64,000 nt of DNA from NCBI GenBank assembly GCA_963777855.1, contig CAVZRW010000013.1, positions 186,001 through 250,000 of the forward strand, given 5' to 3'. Under the pieces are notes generated by a model. That model ran no database searches and was not told the origin of the DNA. It worked only from the letters and a program-made list of their open reading frames with translations. Positions 17,182 to 26,363 of the stretch are shown piece by piece. Every line of letters begins with the position of its first letter. Position 1 is the first letter of the stretch. The position numbers and the translations under genes are program-made. Source of the DNA: Prado023 sp963777855 (GTDB taxonomy: Bacteria > Actinomycetota > Actinomycetes > S36-B12 > CAIYMF01).

Positions 17182-18458
17182 GACGGGTCCCGGCCGGGCG
17201 CGGGTTCCCCCGCCGGTGCGGGGCCGGCGGCAACCGGGACCCCCGTGGCCTCGGCCGCCAGCGCACCGGCCCGGGGCTCCTCGTACCCGCGGCCGGCACC
17301 CTCGATGATCTCGACGAGCAGCAGCCCGAGGGCCATCAGCCCGAACGTCCAGAGGATCATCGACGGGCTGCGCCGGTCGACCAGGATCAGGTAGGCCGCA
17401 CCGAGGGCCAGCACGAGGGCGCGCAGGGTGGGCACCAGCATGGGGTGGTCCGAGGTGAACCGACCCACCGGACCGTCGGCCAGCGGGCTGCCCCACCGGT
17501 GCGCGGCACCGGCGATCGCGTCGCGGACCCTGCGGCCCGACCTCGTCGCGCCGGCCAGCCAGCCTGCGATCGCCAGGGCGATGCCCAGGCAGATCATCAC
17601 GAGGGTGGCGTTGACCAGGAAGCGCAGCATGGTCGTGCTGACCGACGTCAGGACGTCGGCGAAGTCCGCGGGTGCCTGGGACACGAGCTCGGCCTGTCCC
17701 AGGCTCAGGCTCGCGTACAGCAGGGCCCCACCGATCGTGAGGCCGATGCCGGTCCACAGGACACCCCGGGCGCGAGGTCGCCAGAGCATGATCCCGATGA
17801 CGAACATCAGCAGCACCACGAGCCACAACCAGTTCGCGACCGGCAGGAAGATGCCCAGCGCTGTGGCAGCGGTCTGCAGGTTCGGGCTGTCGGCCAACAC
17901 GACCTCGCGACCCGGGACCTCGAGCCTGTCGGCGAACGGCACGCCGCGCTCCACCAGTTGAGCCTGGACCTTCTCGACCGCGACCTTCGTGTCCAGCACG
18001 ATCTGCCCATCCTCCAGGGTCACGGCCGCGTCGGCCGTGTCACGCTCGAGGAGTCTCACGAACTGCTCCTGAAGCAGCGTGGCGATGGCCGTCCACGCAT
18101 CGCCGAACCGGTCGCTCTGGGTGTAGGAGGTGACCCCGGACTGGATGGCCCCGTTGATCCCGGAGGCGATCGCCTCGGCGATGGCCGAGTCGGGCCGAAC
18201 GCCGGCCAGCGGGCCGTTCACCCTGGACAGGGCCTCGGAGACCCGGGCCTGCGCGTCGATCCCGTCGATGAGCGAGGTCGAGACCTCCGTCGCGACCGCC
18301 TGCTGCACGGCCGGGTCGTCGGCCAGGGGAGCCAGGGTCTCCACGAAGGTGTCGGTCTCGGTGATGGTGCGCTCGGCCCAGAGGGCGCCGACCGCGAAGG
18401 GGGCCAGGAGACTGGCCACGATGATCAGCAGGGCCGCGATGACGCGTCGGAGAGTCAT
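17178..18458 (-). CDS. Actinobacterial integral membrane protein, function unknown
   Basis: The 426-residue protein begins with a signal-like helix (MTLRRVIAALLIIVASLLAP), followed by a long extracytoplasmic region of about 180 residues containing FVETLAPLADDPAVQQAVATEV and GVTSYTQSD. Four or more membrane helices follow in the second half, then a Pro/Ala-rich tail. This layout matches a recurrent but uncharacterised actinobacterial membrane family. The ATG at 18458 is chosen because it directly precedes the hydrophobic helix; the frame extends 14 codons upstream. It converges on copD-ctaG with overlapping stop codons. Confidence 0.75.
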   Translation of the reverse strand: MTLRRVIAALLIIVASLLAPFAVGALWAERTITETDTFVETLAPLADDPAVQQAVATEVSTSLIDGIDAQARVSEALSRVNGPLAGVRPDSAIAEAIASGINGAIQSGVTSYTQSDRFGDAWTAIATLLQEQFVRLLERDTADAAVTLEDGQIVLDTKVAVEKVQAQLVERGVPFADRLEVPGREVVLADSPNLQTAATALGIFLPVANWLWLVVLLMFVIGIMLWRPRARGVLWTGIGLTIGGALLYASLSLGQAELVSQAPADFADVLTSVSTTMLRFLVNATLVMICLGIALAIAGWLAGATRSGRRVRDAIAGAAHRWGSPLADGPVGRFTSDHPMLVPTLRALVLALGAAYLILVDRRSPSMILWTFGLMALGLLLVEIIEGAGRGYEEPRAGALAAEATGVPVAAGPAPAGEPAPGRDPS

Positions 18459-18521
18459 GGGCGCAGCGTATTCCCCCGGAGTGCTACCACGCGGTTCCAC
18501 CGAAGCGCGTCCCGGCGTGGA

Positions 18522-19427
18522 TCAGGTGCCCGGCGCGACTGTTCCGGGCATCCTGCCGCTGGTCCAGCTCTGCGCGATCTGGAACCCCAGGGACCGGTAG
18601 ACGGCTGCCGCGGCGGTGTTGCCCGCCTCGGTGCCCAGGGTCACCGCGGGCACGCCGGCAGCCAGCTGGGTGCGGGTCAGGTGGGCGCACACGTCCCGGG
18701 CCAGGCCCAGCCCACGCCAGGCGGGATCGGTGGCCACCGCGGCCAGGTGGGGGATCCCGGGCCGTCGCGTGGTCACCGCCGCGACGGCCACGAGGTACTC
18801 GCCGGCCCCGACGGGAACGGGAGCCCCGGCCAGGCGCGTGGCCGCGCGGGCCGTGACCCCCGCCCACCCCAGCACGAGGGGGTCGCCCGGGCGGGCGTGG
18901 GCTCCGGGCGAGGCGTGGTCCAGCAGCGCCTGGATCCGCGGGTCGGCGGGGTCGAGCCCCACCACCGAGGCCTCGCCGGGGCGGGCCGGCGGGGCCTGCG
19001 TCGTGCACCACCAGTCCCAGTCCCAGTGCTCGACCGGGCGCAGCGCCCCGGGCAGCGCGGCGAAGGCCCCCCGGAGGATGGTGATCCCCTCGATGGGCGG
19101 CTCCCCGGGCACCAGCGCCGCGGCGCACCACGCCACGTCGTCGGGGTCCGGCCCGGTGGCGATGATCCAGGGCCGGTGCGTGCCGGCGTGCACGGAGCGC
19201 CACGCCGCCGAGCGGCCCCGGGCACGCACCGCGGCGACCGTCTCCATCCGGATGCCGTAGCGGGCGTAGGCACGCGCCCCCGGTCCGGCGAGGGCCAGGG
19301 CATCGGCCAGCGGGGCCGGCAGCCAGGGGTCGGCACCGGGTTCGGGTTCGGCGTCGTGGGCCGCGGCTCGGGGGTGGCGCGGATCCGGTGCGTCGGGGTC
19401 GCGCGGGGCGCGGGCGGCGTCGCTCAC
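18522..19427 (-). CDS. GNAT family N-acetyltransferase
   Basis: About 301 residues. The C-terminal part shows the acetyl-CoA-binding core of the GNAT fold: HLAAVATDPAWRGLGLARDVCAHLTRTQ (motif A, R/Q-x-x-G-x-G/A form), followed by VTLGTEAGNTAAAAVYRSLGF. The N-terminal half is less conserved and may form a second, degenerate GNAT domain. The substrate is unknown. The start is uncertain: a GTG at 19427 (VSDAARAP) and an ATG at 19439 are both possible; both lie within 20 bases of the divergent rarA start, so the two genes share a very compact promoter region. Confidence 0.8.
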   Translation of the reverse strand: MSDAARAPRDPDAPDPRHPRAAAHDAEPEPGADPWLPAPLADALALAGPGARAYARYGIRMETVAAVRARGRSAAWRSVHAGTHRPWIIATGPDPDDVAWCAAALVPGEPPIEGITILRGAFAALPGALRPVEHWDWDWWCTTQAPPARPGEASVVGLDPADPRIQALLDHASPGAHARPGDPLVLGWAGVTARAATRLAGAPVPVGAGEYLVAVAAVTTRRPGIPHLAAVATDPAWRGLGLARDVCAHLTRTQLAAGVPAVTLGTEAGNTAAAAVYRSLGFQIAQSWTSGRMPGTVAPGT

Positions 19428-19433
19428 GGTGCC

Positions 19434-19439
19434 TATCAT
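19434..19439 (+). promoter_or_regulatory. -10 element giving a leaderless rarA transcript
   Basis: TATCAT ends six bases before the rarA GTG at 19446. In actinobacteria a TANNNT box at this spacing places the transcription start on the start codon itself. No ribosome-binding site is present, which agrees. Confidence 0.55.
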
Positions 19440-19445
19440 GGCCGC

Positions 19446-20826
19446 GTGGCCGGCCCCTCCCGAACGACCCCCACCGGTCCCTCCCTGTTCGACGCACCGG
19501 ATCTCGGCGAGCGCTCCGCAGCCGCGGGCGCCCCCCTCGCGGTGCGGATGCGCCCGCGTGAGCTCGGGGAGCTGCTCGGCCAGGCGGACCTCCTCGCGCC
19601 CGGCTCGCCGCTGCGCCGGCTCATCGAGGGGTCGGGCGCCAGCTCGATCATCCTGTGGGGCCCCCCGGGCACGGGCAAGACCACGATCGCCTCGCTGGTC
19701 AGCCGCGCCTCCGGCCGGCACTTCGTGGAGCTCTCCGCGGTGACCGCCGGGGTCAAGGATGTCCGCGCGGCCATCGACACCGCCCGCATGTCGGCCCAGC
19801 CCACGGTGCTGTTCATCGACGAGGTGCACCGGTTCACCCGCACCCAGCAGGACGCCCTGCTGCCGGGTGTGGAGAACGGCTGGGTCACGCTCGTGGCCGC
19901 CACCACGGAGAACCCGAGCTTCTCCGTGGTCGGCCCCCTGCTCTCGCGCTCCCTGCTGCTGACCCTCGGCCCGCTGGGCGACGAGGAGGTCGGGACCCTG
20001 CTGGATCGCGCCGTCGCCGACGAGCGCGGCCTCGGCGGGCGCGTGGCGCTCACCGCCCAGGCCCGGGCCGACCTGGTTCGCTTCGCCGGCGGCGACGCGC
20101 GACGGGCGCTGACCTACCTGGAGGCCGCCTCGTCGGGGGTCGGGTCGGCCGCCAGCGCCGAGGACCCCGCCACGGTCACCGAGCAGGACGTGGCCACGGC
20201 CGTGCAGCGCGCCCTGGTGCGCTACGACCGCCAGGGCGACCAGCACTACGACGTGATCTCGGCGTTCATCAAGAGCGTGCGCGGATCCGACGTCGATGCC
20301 GCGCTGCACTACCTGGCCCGCATGATCGAGGCGGGTGAGGACCCACGGTTCATCGCGCGGCGCCTGGTCATCCTGGCCAGTGAGGACATCGGGCTGGCCG
20401 ACCCCAGCGCCCTCGGGGTGGCCTCGGCGGCCATGACCGCCGCTGCGTCCATCGGCCTGCCGGAGGCGCGCCTCCCCCTGGCACAGGCCACCATCCACCT
20501 GGCGCTGGCTCCGAAGTCGAACGCGGTGATCCGCGCCATCGACGCCGCCCAGGCCGACGTGCGGGCGGGGCGGATCGGGGCCGTCCCGGCCCACCTGCGC
20601 GACGGGCACTTCGCCGGCGCGGCGCAACCAGGGCGTTGTCGGCTACCGGTACCCGCACGACGATCCCAGCGGGGTCCTGGCCCAGCAGTACGCGCCCGAC
20701 GAGGTCCGTGGCCGGCACTACTACGAGCCCACCGACCACGGAGTCGAGGCCCGGATCGGCGACGTGCTGGCCCGGCTGCGGGGGGCCCTCACCCCCTCCG
20801 ACGGCCCCCGGGACCAAGGGCCCTGA
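19446..20826 (+). CDS. rarA: Replication-associated recombination protein RarA (one frameshift)
   Basis: RarA (MgsA) is a AAA+ ATPase acting at stalled replication forks. Walker A is GPPGTGKT at 72-79 and Walker B contains DEVH at 125-128. The RarA-specific regions LVAATTENPSFSV, YDRQGDQHYDVISAFIKS, YLARMIEAGEDPRFIARRL and EDIGLAD are all present. The frame breaks near 20625: after DGHFAGAA the real C-terminus GYRYPHDDPSGVLAQQYAPD and RGRHYYEPTDHG lies one base over and stops at 20824-20826. A single extra base is inferred. The GTG start has no ribosome-binding site but sits six bases after TATCAT. Confidence 0.9.
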
Positions 20827-20972
20827 TCGCCCCCCTCGCCCCGGCGTTGCGTCGAAGGGAGGCTAGGAGAGGGGTCGATCATGGGTGCTGGAGTCACGGG
20901 CAAGTGGTACCCGGCGCAGGCCTGCCCGGATCGCCGGACTGGCGGGTGCGGGGCTGGTGAACCCCCAGCCCG
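20827..20972. other. Intergenic stretch after rarA
   Basis: This stretch contains GAAGGGAGG at about 20854 and an ATG at 20881 that opens only a short, unconvincing frame. It may be the decayed 5' part of the FG-GAP fragment that follows, since it leads directly into it in shifted frames. Nothing else is recognised. Confidence 0.4.
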
Positions 20973-21434
20973 GTGCTGGCTCGGGGTGCCGGCCAGGTGC
21001 TCTACGGGTCGGCCGCCGGGTTGACCGCCGACCGTGACCAGCTGTGGTACGCGGGGGTCCCTGGCCTGCCTGCCCTGGCATCCAGCTCCGGCTTCGGCGT
21101 GCTGGCGGTGGGGGACTTCGACGCCGACGGCTTCGACGACCTCGCCGTCGGGATTCCGGGCGCCCGCGTGGCGGGGGTGACGGAGGCGGGACAGGTGCTG
21201 GTCCTTCGCGGCTCGGCCACCGGCCTGACGGGGACCGGGGCCCGCATTTGGGACCAGACCTCGCCGGGGGTGGCCAGCGCGCCGGAGGAGCCGGCGGAGA
21301 ACTGGTCCGGGGAGTCCTTCGGGGTGCCGCTGAGGACCCGGGCACCGGAGCCCGCCCCCGCGCCGGCCTCCCGCCGGCCCTCGGCCCCCCGCGGCGCCGC
21401 CTTGGCCGTGATCCGTGTGGGTTCGCTCTCCTAG
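20973..21434 (+). pseudogene. Fragment of an FG-GAP/integrin-like repeat protein
   Basis: About 110 codons carry two beta-propeller-type FG-GAP blades: AGQVLYGSAAGLTADRDQLW, then FGVLAVGDFDADGFDDLAVG (with the calcium-binding-like DFDADGFDD loop), then AGQVLVLRGSATGLTGTGAR and an ASAPEEPAENWSGESFG segment. Full-length members have seven such blades and a signal peptide. Here both ends are missing: a stop lies just upstream at 20958-20960, and after FGVP the frame turns into unrelated Arg/Pro-rich sequence that ends inside an inverted repeat. I call it a remnant of an exported surface protein. Confidence 0.7.
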
Positions 21435-21458
21435 AGCACCAGGAACCCGCACGGATCA
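21409..21458. repeat. Long inverted repeat with nested hairpin
   Basis: Arms TGATCCGTGTGGGTTC (21409-21424) and GAACCCGCACGGATCA (21443-21458) pair over 16 bases with one G-T wobble. Between them GCTCTCCTAGAGC (21425-21437) forms a second, inner hairpin. There is no T-run. It could terminate transcription of the remnant upstream, or mark the end of an inserted element. Confidence 0.6.
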
Positions 21459-21650
21459 TGCGCGCGACGGGAGCCCCCGCGTCCCACGGCCCCACTCCGC
21501 CCCGCGGCCCCACGCCCCGTCCGTGCTGCGCGACGGGTCCGGGCCGGGCCGGGGATCCCACGTCGAGGGCCGGCGCCGACCTCCGGCTCCGGCGGGTGAA
21601 CGGTGAGCGTGGTGCGGCGCCTCGATTCGGCCCCCTCCGGCGCCGCGGTT
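21459..21650. other. Intergenic stretch before the alaS operon
   Basis: About 190 bases of GC-rich sequence between the inverted repeat and the promoter of the small membrane protein gene. Frames exist in several phases but none resembles a protein family or has a plausible ribosome-binding site. I see nothing functional in it. Confidence 0.4.
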
Positions 21651-21656
21651 TAGGGT
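21651..21656 (+). promoter_or_regulatory. -10 element, leaderless start of the alaS operon
   Basis: TAGGGT ends seven bases before the ATG at 21664. No ribosome-binding site lies in between, so the transcript probably begins at the start codon. Confidence 0.55.
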
Positions 21657-21663
21657 CAGGCCC

Positions 21664-22107
21664 ATGAGTCGCTCGTTCTGGGTCGCCGTGGGGGCGGCCG
21701 GTGGCATCGTGGCCTACCGGCGCGGTACCCGCGCGGTCGAGCGGGCCCGGGAGCTCGGTCCCCTGGGCAGCGCCCAGCTGGCCGCGCAGACCACCAGCAA
21801 CCTCGCGGGGAAGACGGCCAACGGCATCGGCCGCCTGCAGGACGCGCGGGCGCGCAGGGCGGGTCGGCTGGTCCTCGGGTCGGCAGAGGCGGTCGGGGAT
21901 GACCAGTCCGGAAGCAGCGGGTCAGACGCCGCTGGGCCCCCCGGGTCGGCCGCGCCGGCCGCGCCCGCCGGGACCGCCGGGGCCGCCGCGCCCGCCGGGG
22001 CCGCCCCGGGCCCCGCCATCCCCGCCGACTGGGTCGCCGTCGACGAGACCGCCCCCAGCGCGCCGCGGAGCACCACCTCCCGCTTGACCAGGAAGGCACG
22101 TCGATGA
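21664..22107 (+). CDS. Small membrane protein upstream of alaS (DUF6167-like)
   Basis: The 147-residue protein has one N-terminal hydrophobic segment (SFWVAVGAAGGIVAYRRG), an amphipathic helical stretch (AVERARELGPLGSAQLAAQT) and a disordered Ala/Pro/Gly-rich half ending in basic TSRLTRKARR. A short protein of this kind regularly precedes alaS in actinobacteria (the DUF6167 position and layout); its function is unknown. Its stop overlaps the alaS start (ATGA), so it is co-translated with alaS. Confidence 0.75.
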   Translation: MSRSFWVAVGAAGGIVAYRRGTRAVERARELGPLGSAQLAAQTTSNLAGKTANGIGRLQDARARRAGRLVLGSAEAVGDDQSGSSGSDAAGPPGSAAPAAPAGTAGAAAPAGAAPGPAIPADWVAVDETAPSAPRSTTSRLTRKARR

Positions 22108-24788
22108 GCTTCGAGTACATGGACTCCGCGGAGATCCGGCGGCGGTTCCTGGCGTTCTTCACCGACCGCGGCCACACCCCGGTGCCCAGCGCGAGCCTGC
22201 TGCTCGACGACCCGACGCTGCTGTTCGTCAACGCCGGCATGGTCCCGTTCAAGCCGTACTTCCTGGGCCAGGCCACGCCGCCCTACCCGCGGGCCACCAG
22301 CGTGCAGAAGTGCGTGCGCACGCTGGACATCGAGGAGGTCGGCAAGACCACCAGGCACGCCTCGTTCTTCCAGATGGCCGGCAACTTCTCGTTCGGCGAC
22401 TACTTCAAGCCCGGCGCCATCCCGTTTGCGTGGGAGTTGCTCACCGGCTCCGTGGCAGACGGCGGCTACGGCTTCCCGGAGGATCGGCTGTGGGTCACCG
22501 TCTTCCAGGACGACGACGAGGCGATCGACCTCTGGCACCGCGAGGTGGGCCTGCCGCTGGAGCGCATCCAGCGCCGCGGGCTGGCCGACAACTACTGGCA
22601 CATGGGCGTGCCCGGGCCGGGCGGTCCGTGCTCGGAGATCTACTACGACCGGGGCCCGGAGCACGGCCGCGAGGGCGGGCCGGTCGCCGACGAGGACCGC
22701 TACCTCGAGGTGTGGAACCTCGTGTTCATGCAGTCCGAGCTCTCCGAGGTGCGCACCAAGGTCGACTTCGACGTGCGCGGGGACCTGCCGGCCAAGAACA
22801 TCGACACCGGAATGGGCCTGGAGCGCATGGCCGCGATCCTGCAGGGTGTGGACAACATCTACGAGATCGACACCACCCGCCACATCCTCGACCGGGCCAT
22901 GGAACTGTCCGGGGCGTCGTACGGAACGCACCACAAGTCCGACGTGGACCTACGGGTGGTCGCCGACCATGCCCGCACCTGCGCGTTCCTGATCGGCGAC
23001 GGCGTGCTGCCGGGCAACGAGGGCCGCGGCTACGTCCTGCGCCGGATCATGCGTCGCGTGGTGCAGAAGATGCGCCTGCTCGGCGCCCACGACCCGTCGA
23101 TGGGCGAGTTGATCGACGCGGCGATCGAGGCGATGGGCCCGCAGTACCCGGAGCTGGTCGACGCCGCCGGGCGGATCACCTCGATCGCGGTGGGGGAGGA
23201 GGCGTCCTTCCGCGAGACCCTCGGCCGGGGCACGACCCTTCTGGAGACCGCCGTGACCAAGGCGAGGGCCAGCGGCGGCGGGGTGCTGCCCGGCGACGAG
23301 GCGTTCGCCCTGCACGACACGTTCGGGTTCCCGATCGAGATCACCCTGGAGATGGCCGCCGACGCCGGGGTGAGCGTCGACGAGGCTGGCTTCCGACGGC
23401 TGATGACCGAGCAGCGCGAGCGGGCCAAGGCCGACGCGCGGGCCCGCAAGGCCGGCCTGACCCCGGCCACCGTCTACCGCGAGGTCATGGACGCCTCGGG
23501 CACGACCGAGTTCACCGGGTACACCGAGGTGCTCAGCGAGGGCGTGCTGCGCGGCCTGCTCGTCGACGGCCAGACCGTTGCCGCAGCAGGGCCAGGCACG
23601 CACGTCGAGGCGGTGCTGGACCGCACCCCCTTCTACGCCGAGGGCGGCGGGCAGATCGGCGACCAGGGCCGGATCCGGCTCGGCGACGGCTCCGTGCTCG
23701 ACGTGTACGACGTGCAGCAGCCCGTGCCCGGGCTGTTCGTGCACCGGGCGACGGTGGTCGACGGCGAGGCGAGCGTGGGGACCGCGGCGATCGGCGAGGT
23801 CGATGTGCCCCGTCGCCTGGCGATCTCCCGCGCGCACACCGCCACCCACATGATCCACAAGGCGTTCCGCGAGATCCTGGGCGAGACGGCCACCCAGATG
23901 GGCTCGGAGAACTCACCGGGCCGTCTGCGCTTCGACTTCCCGAGCCCGGCGCCGGTGCCGGCCTCGGTGATGACCGACGTGGAGGACCGGGTCAACGCGC
24001 TGCTGCTCGACGACCTCGAGGTCACCGCCCAGTACATGACCCAGGACCAGGCCCGTGCGGCCGGGGCCATGGCCCTGTTCGGCGAGAAGTACGGCGACCA
24101 GGTGCGGGTGGTCTCGGTCGGCGACTGGGCCCGCGAGCTGTGCGGAGGCACCCATACCGACCGCTCGGGCCAGCTCGGCGTCGTGAAGTTCCTCTCGGAG
24201 TCCTCGATCGGCTCGGGGGTTCGGCGCGTGGAGGCCCTCGTCGGGTCCGACGCCTACCGGTTCCTGGCCCGTGAGCACCTGCTGCTGTCGCAGGTCTCGC
24301 AGATGGTCAAGGCACGCCCCGAGGAGCTCGGGGAGCGCATCGGCGGGCTGATGGAGCGGCTCAAGGAGGCCGAGGCCCAGATCGCGGCGCTGCGCAAGGC
24401 CGCGGTCATGGCCAACATCGACGGCACCATCGGCACCCGCCACGACATCGGCGACGCACGCGTGTGGACCTACACGCTGCCCGACGGCGCGTCGGCGGCC
24501 GACCTGCGCGAGGCAACCAATGCCGCCCTGCAGATGGTGAGCTCGGAGTTCCCCGTCGTGCTGGTGGGCGCGGCCGTGGACGGGGGCAAGGTCTCACTGC
24601 TCGCGAGCGTCAACGCGCTGGGCCAGCAGCGTGGGCTCAGCGCGCGCGAGGTGCTGGCCGCGGCGCTGCCGGCGGTGGAGGGCCGTGGCGGGGGCAAGGC
24701 CGACACCGCCCAGGGCGGCGGATCCCGGCCCGAAGGGGTGGACGCCGCCCTGCAGGCTGCCCGCGACTACCTGTCGGCCCGCGCCTAG
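22104..24788 (+). CDS. alaS: Alanine--tRNA ligase
   Basis: The 894-residue enzyme has the full bacterial AlaRS layout. The catalytic domain includes RRRFLAFFTDRGHTPVPSAS, ATSVQKCVRTLDIEEVG and HASFFQMAGNFSFGDYFK. The tRNA-binding domain follows. The editing domain has the zinc-binding motifs HTATHMIHKAF and CGGTHTDRSGQLG, and the C-Ala domain ends GRGGGKADTAQGGG. All key motifs are intact and in one frame. The ATG overlaps the upstream gene's stop, and the TAG overlaps the ruvX GTG by one base. Confidence 0.98.
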   Translation: MSFEYMDSAEIRRRFLAFFTDRGHTPVPSASLLLDDPTLLFVNAGMVPFKPYFLGQATPPYPRATSVQKCVRTLDIEEVGKTTRHASFFQMAGNFSFGDYFKPGAIPFAWELLTGSVADGGYGFPEDRLWVTVFQDDDEAIDLWHREVGLPLERIQRRGLADNYWHMGVPGPGGPCSEIYYDRGPEHGREGGPVADEDRYLEVWNLVFMQSELSEVRTKVDFDVRGDLPAKNIDTGMGLERMAAILQGVDNIYEIDTTRHILDRAMELSGASYGTHHKSDVDLRVVADHARTCAFLIGDGVLPGNEGRGYVLRRIMRRVVQKMRLLGAHDPSMGELIDAAIEAMGPQYPELVDAAGRITSIAVGEEASFRETLGRGTTLLETAVTKARASGGGVLPGDEAFALHDTFGFPIEITLEMAADAGVSVDEAGFRRLMTEQRERAKADARARKAGLTPATVYREVMDASGTTEFTGYTEVLSEGVLRGLLVDGQTVAAAGPGTHVEAVLDRTPFYAEGGGQIGDQGRIRLGDGSVLDVYDVQQPVPGLFVHRATVVDGEASVGTAAIGEVDVPRRLAISRAHTATHMIHKAFREILGETATQMGSENSPGRLRFDFPSPAPVPASVMTDVEDRVNALLLDDLEVTAQYMTQDQARAAGAMALFGEKYGDQVRVVSVGDWARELCGGTHTDRSGQLGVVKFLSESSIGSGVRRVEALVGSDAYRFLAREHLLLSQVSQMVKARPEELGERIGGLMERLKEAEAQIAALRKAAVMANIDGTIGTRHDIGDARVWTYTLPDGASAADLREATNAALQMVSSEFPVVLVGAAVDGGKVSLLASVNALGQQRGLSAREVLAAALPAVEGRGGGKADTAQGGGSRPEGVDAALQAARDYLSARA

Positions 24789-25240
24789 TGCGCCCCGGCG
24801 TCCGGATCGGAGTCGATGTCGGCTCCGTGCGGATCGGCGTGGCACGCACCGACGCGACCGCGACCCTGGCCGTGCCGGTGGAGACCGTCACCCGCGGCGA
24901 GGGCGATGTGGCGCGCATCGCCGCGCTGGTGGCCGAGCACGAGGCCATCGAGGTGATCGTCGGGCTGCCCCTGGGCATGTCCGGGCGGCCGGGTGCCGCG
25001 GCCGCGGCGGCGCGCGACTTCGCCGAGGAGCTTGTCCCGGCCGTGGCTCCGATCGGGGTCCGGCTGGTCGACGAGCGACTGACCACCGTCGCGGCCACGC
25101 GTGACCTTCGTGCCGCGGGCCGCTCTGCCAGGCGCAGCCGGGCCGTGGTGGACCAGGCGGCCGCCGTGATCATCGTCCAATACGCTGTGGACAGCGAGCG
25201 CGCGACCGGACGCGCCCCCGGGATCCCGGTCCAGGAGTGA
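24788..25240 (+). CDS. ruvX: Putative pre-16S rRNA nuclease RuvX/YqgF
   Basis: The 150-residue RNase H-like protein opens VRIGVDVGSVRIGVARTD (catalytic Asp in GVDVG), continues with VIVGLPLGMSGRPGAAA, and has LVDERLTTVAA and a final acidic residue in VVDQAAAVIIVQ. In E. coli the family trims the 5' end of 16S rRNA. The GTG start is taken from the one-base overlap with the alaS stop (TAGTG); alaS-ruvX-mltG-aroE is a conserved actinobacterial run. Confidence 0.93.
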   Translation: MRPGVRIGVDVGSVRIGVARTDATATLAVPVETVTRGEGDVARIAALVAEHEAIEVIVGLPLGMSGRPGAAAAAARDFAEELVPAVAPIGVRLVDERLTTVAATRDLRAAGRSARRSRAVVDQAAAVIIVQYAVDSERATGRAPGIPVQE

Positions 25241-25241
25241 G

Positions 25242-26363
25242 ATGAGCAACCTCGGCCTGCAGATGGAGCCCAGCTCCTCCACACCGAACGGCGCCCGGCA
25301 CCGGGGCCGGTCCTGGATCGCCGTGCTGCTCAGCCTCGGCGTCCTCGCGCTCATCGGCCTGGGCGTGAAGGTGGCCATCGACGGGCTGCCCTCCTTCGGC
25401 ACGCCGCCCGAGGACTTCGTCGGCGAGGGCACCGAGCCGGTGGAGATCACCGTCACCCAGGGCCAGACCGTCTCCGAGATCGGGCGCACCCTCAAGGACG
25501 AGGGGGTGGTCGCCTCGGTGGACGCCTGGGTGGCCGCCGCCGCGCAGGAGCCGCGCGCCGCCACGATCGGCCCGGGCCGCTACGACATGCGCCTGGAGAT
25601 GAGCGCCGAGGCCGCCGTCACCCGGATGGTCGATCCGGCCACGCGGATCACCAACAAGCTGCTGCTGCGCGAGGGCCTGCGCATCTGGGAGAGCGTCGAG
25701 GCCATCTCGAAGGCGTCCGGGATCTCCAAGAAGAAGATCGAGGCTGCCCTGGACAAGGGCGGCTTCGGGCTGCCGAAGTACGCCAAGGGCAACGCCGAGG
25801 GGTTCCTGTTCCCGGCCACCTACGAGCTGGAGAAGGGGGAGTCGGCGACCGACATCCTGACCCGCCTGGTGGACCGGTTCGACCAGGCCGCCGCGAAGGT
25901 GAAGCTCACCCGCGGGGCCAAGGCACAGGGACTGAGCACCTACGAGGCCCTGATCGTCGCCAGCCTCGTGCAGGCCGAGGGCCATCCCGACGACTTCGAC
26001 AAGATCGCCCGCGTGATCTACAACCGCCTCGACCCCGCGACACAGGGCGGCACCTACGGCCTGCTGCAGATGGACGCCACGCTGAACTACGCGCTGCGCA
26101 AGTCCACGCTGAACCTCAGCACCGAGGAGTTGCAGAAGACCGACTCACCGTTCAACACCTACCTGAACCCGGGCCTGCCGCCCACCCCGATCAACTCGCC
26201 GGGGGAGGCCGCGATGAAGGCCGCGCTGAACCCCGCCGACGGGCCCTGGCTGTACTACGTGACCGTCAACCCGGACACCGGGGAGACCAAGTTCACCGAT
26301 GACTACGACGAGTTCCTGACCTTCAAGAAGGAGTTCGCCGACTGGACCGCGGCCAACCCGTGA
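25242..26363 (+). CDS. mltG: Endolytic murein transglycosylase MltG
   Basis: MltG is a membrane-anchored lytic transglycosylase that cuts nascent glycan strands. The 373 residues comprise a short cytoplasmic tail, a membrane helix (about 25-47), a LysM-like subdomain (TVTQGQTVSEIGRTLKDEGV) and the YceG catalytic domain. The likely catalytic residue is E246 in SLVQAEG, and the typical LQMDATLNYAL and SPFNTYLNPGLPPTPINSPG follow. Start and stop are one base after ruvX and four-base-overlapped with aroE. Confidence 0.95.
   Translation: MSNLGLQMEPSSSTPNGARHRGRSWIAVLLSLGVLALIGLGVKVAIDGLPSFGTPPEDFVGEGTEPVEITVTQGQTVSEIGRTLKDEGVVASVDAWVAAAAQEPRAATIGPGRYDMRLEMSAEAAVTRMVDPATRITNKLLLREGLRIWESVEAISKASGISKKKIEAALDKGGFGLPKYAKGNAEGFLFPATYELEKGESATDILTRLVDRFDQAAAKVKLTRGAKAQGLSTYEALIVASLVQAEGHPDDFDKIARVIYNRLDPATQGGTYGLLQMDATLNYALRKSTLNLSTEELQKTDSPFNTYLNPGLPPTPINSPGEAAMKAALNPADGPWLYYVTVNPDTGETKFTDDYDEFLTFKKEFADWTAANP

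Noticed and set aside
17445..19445. Long N-terminal extension of RarA
   Set aside because: It is antisense to a membrane protein and a GNAT gene and has no similarity; the GTG at 19446 gives the family N-terminus.
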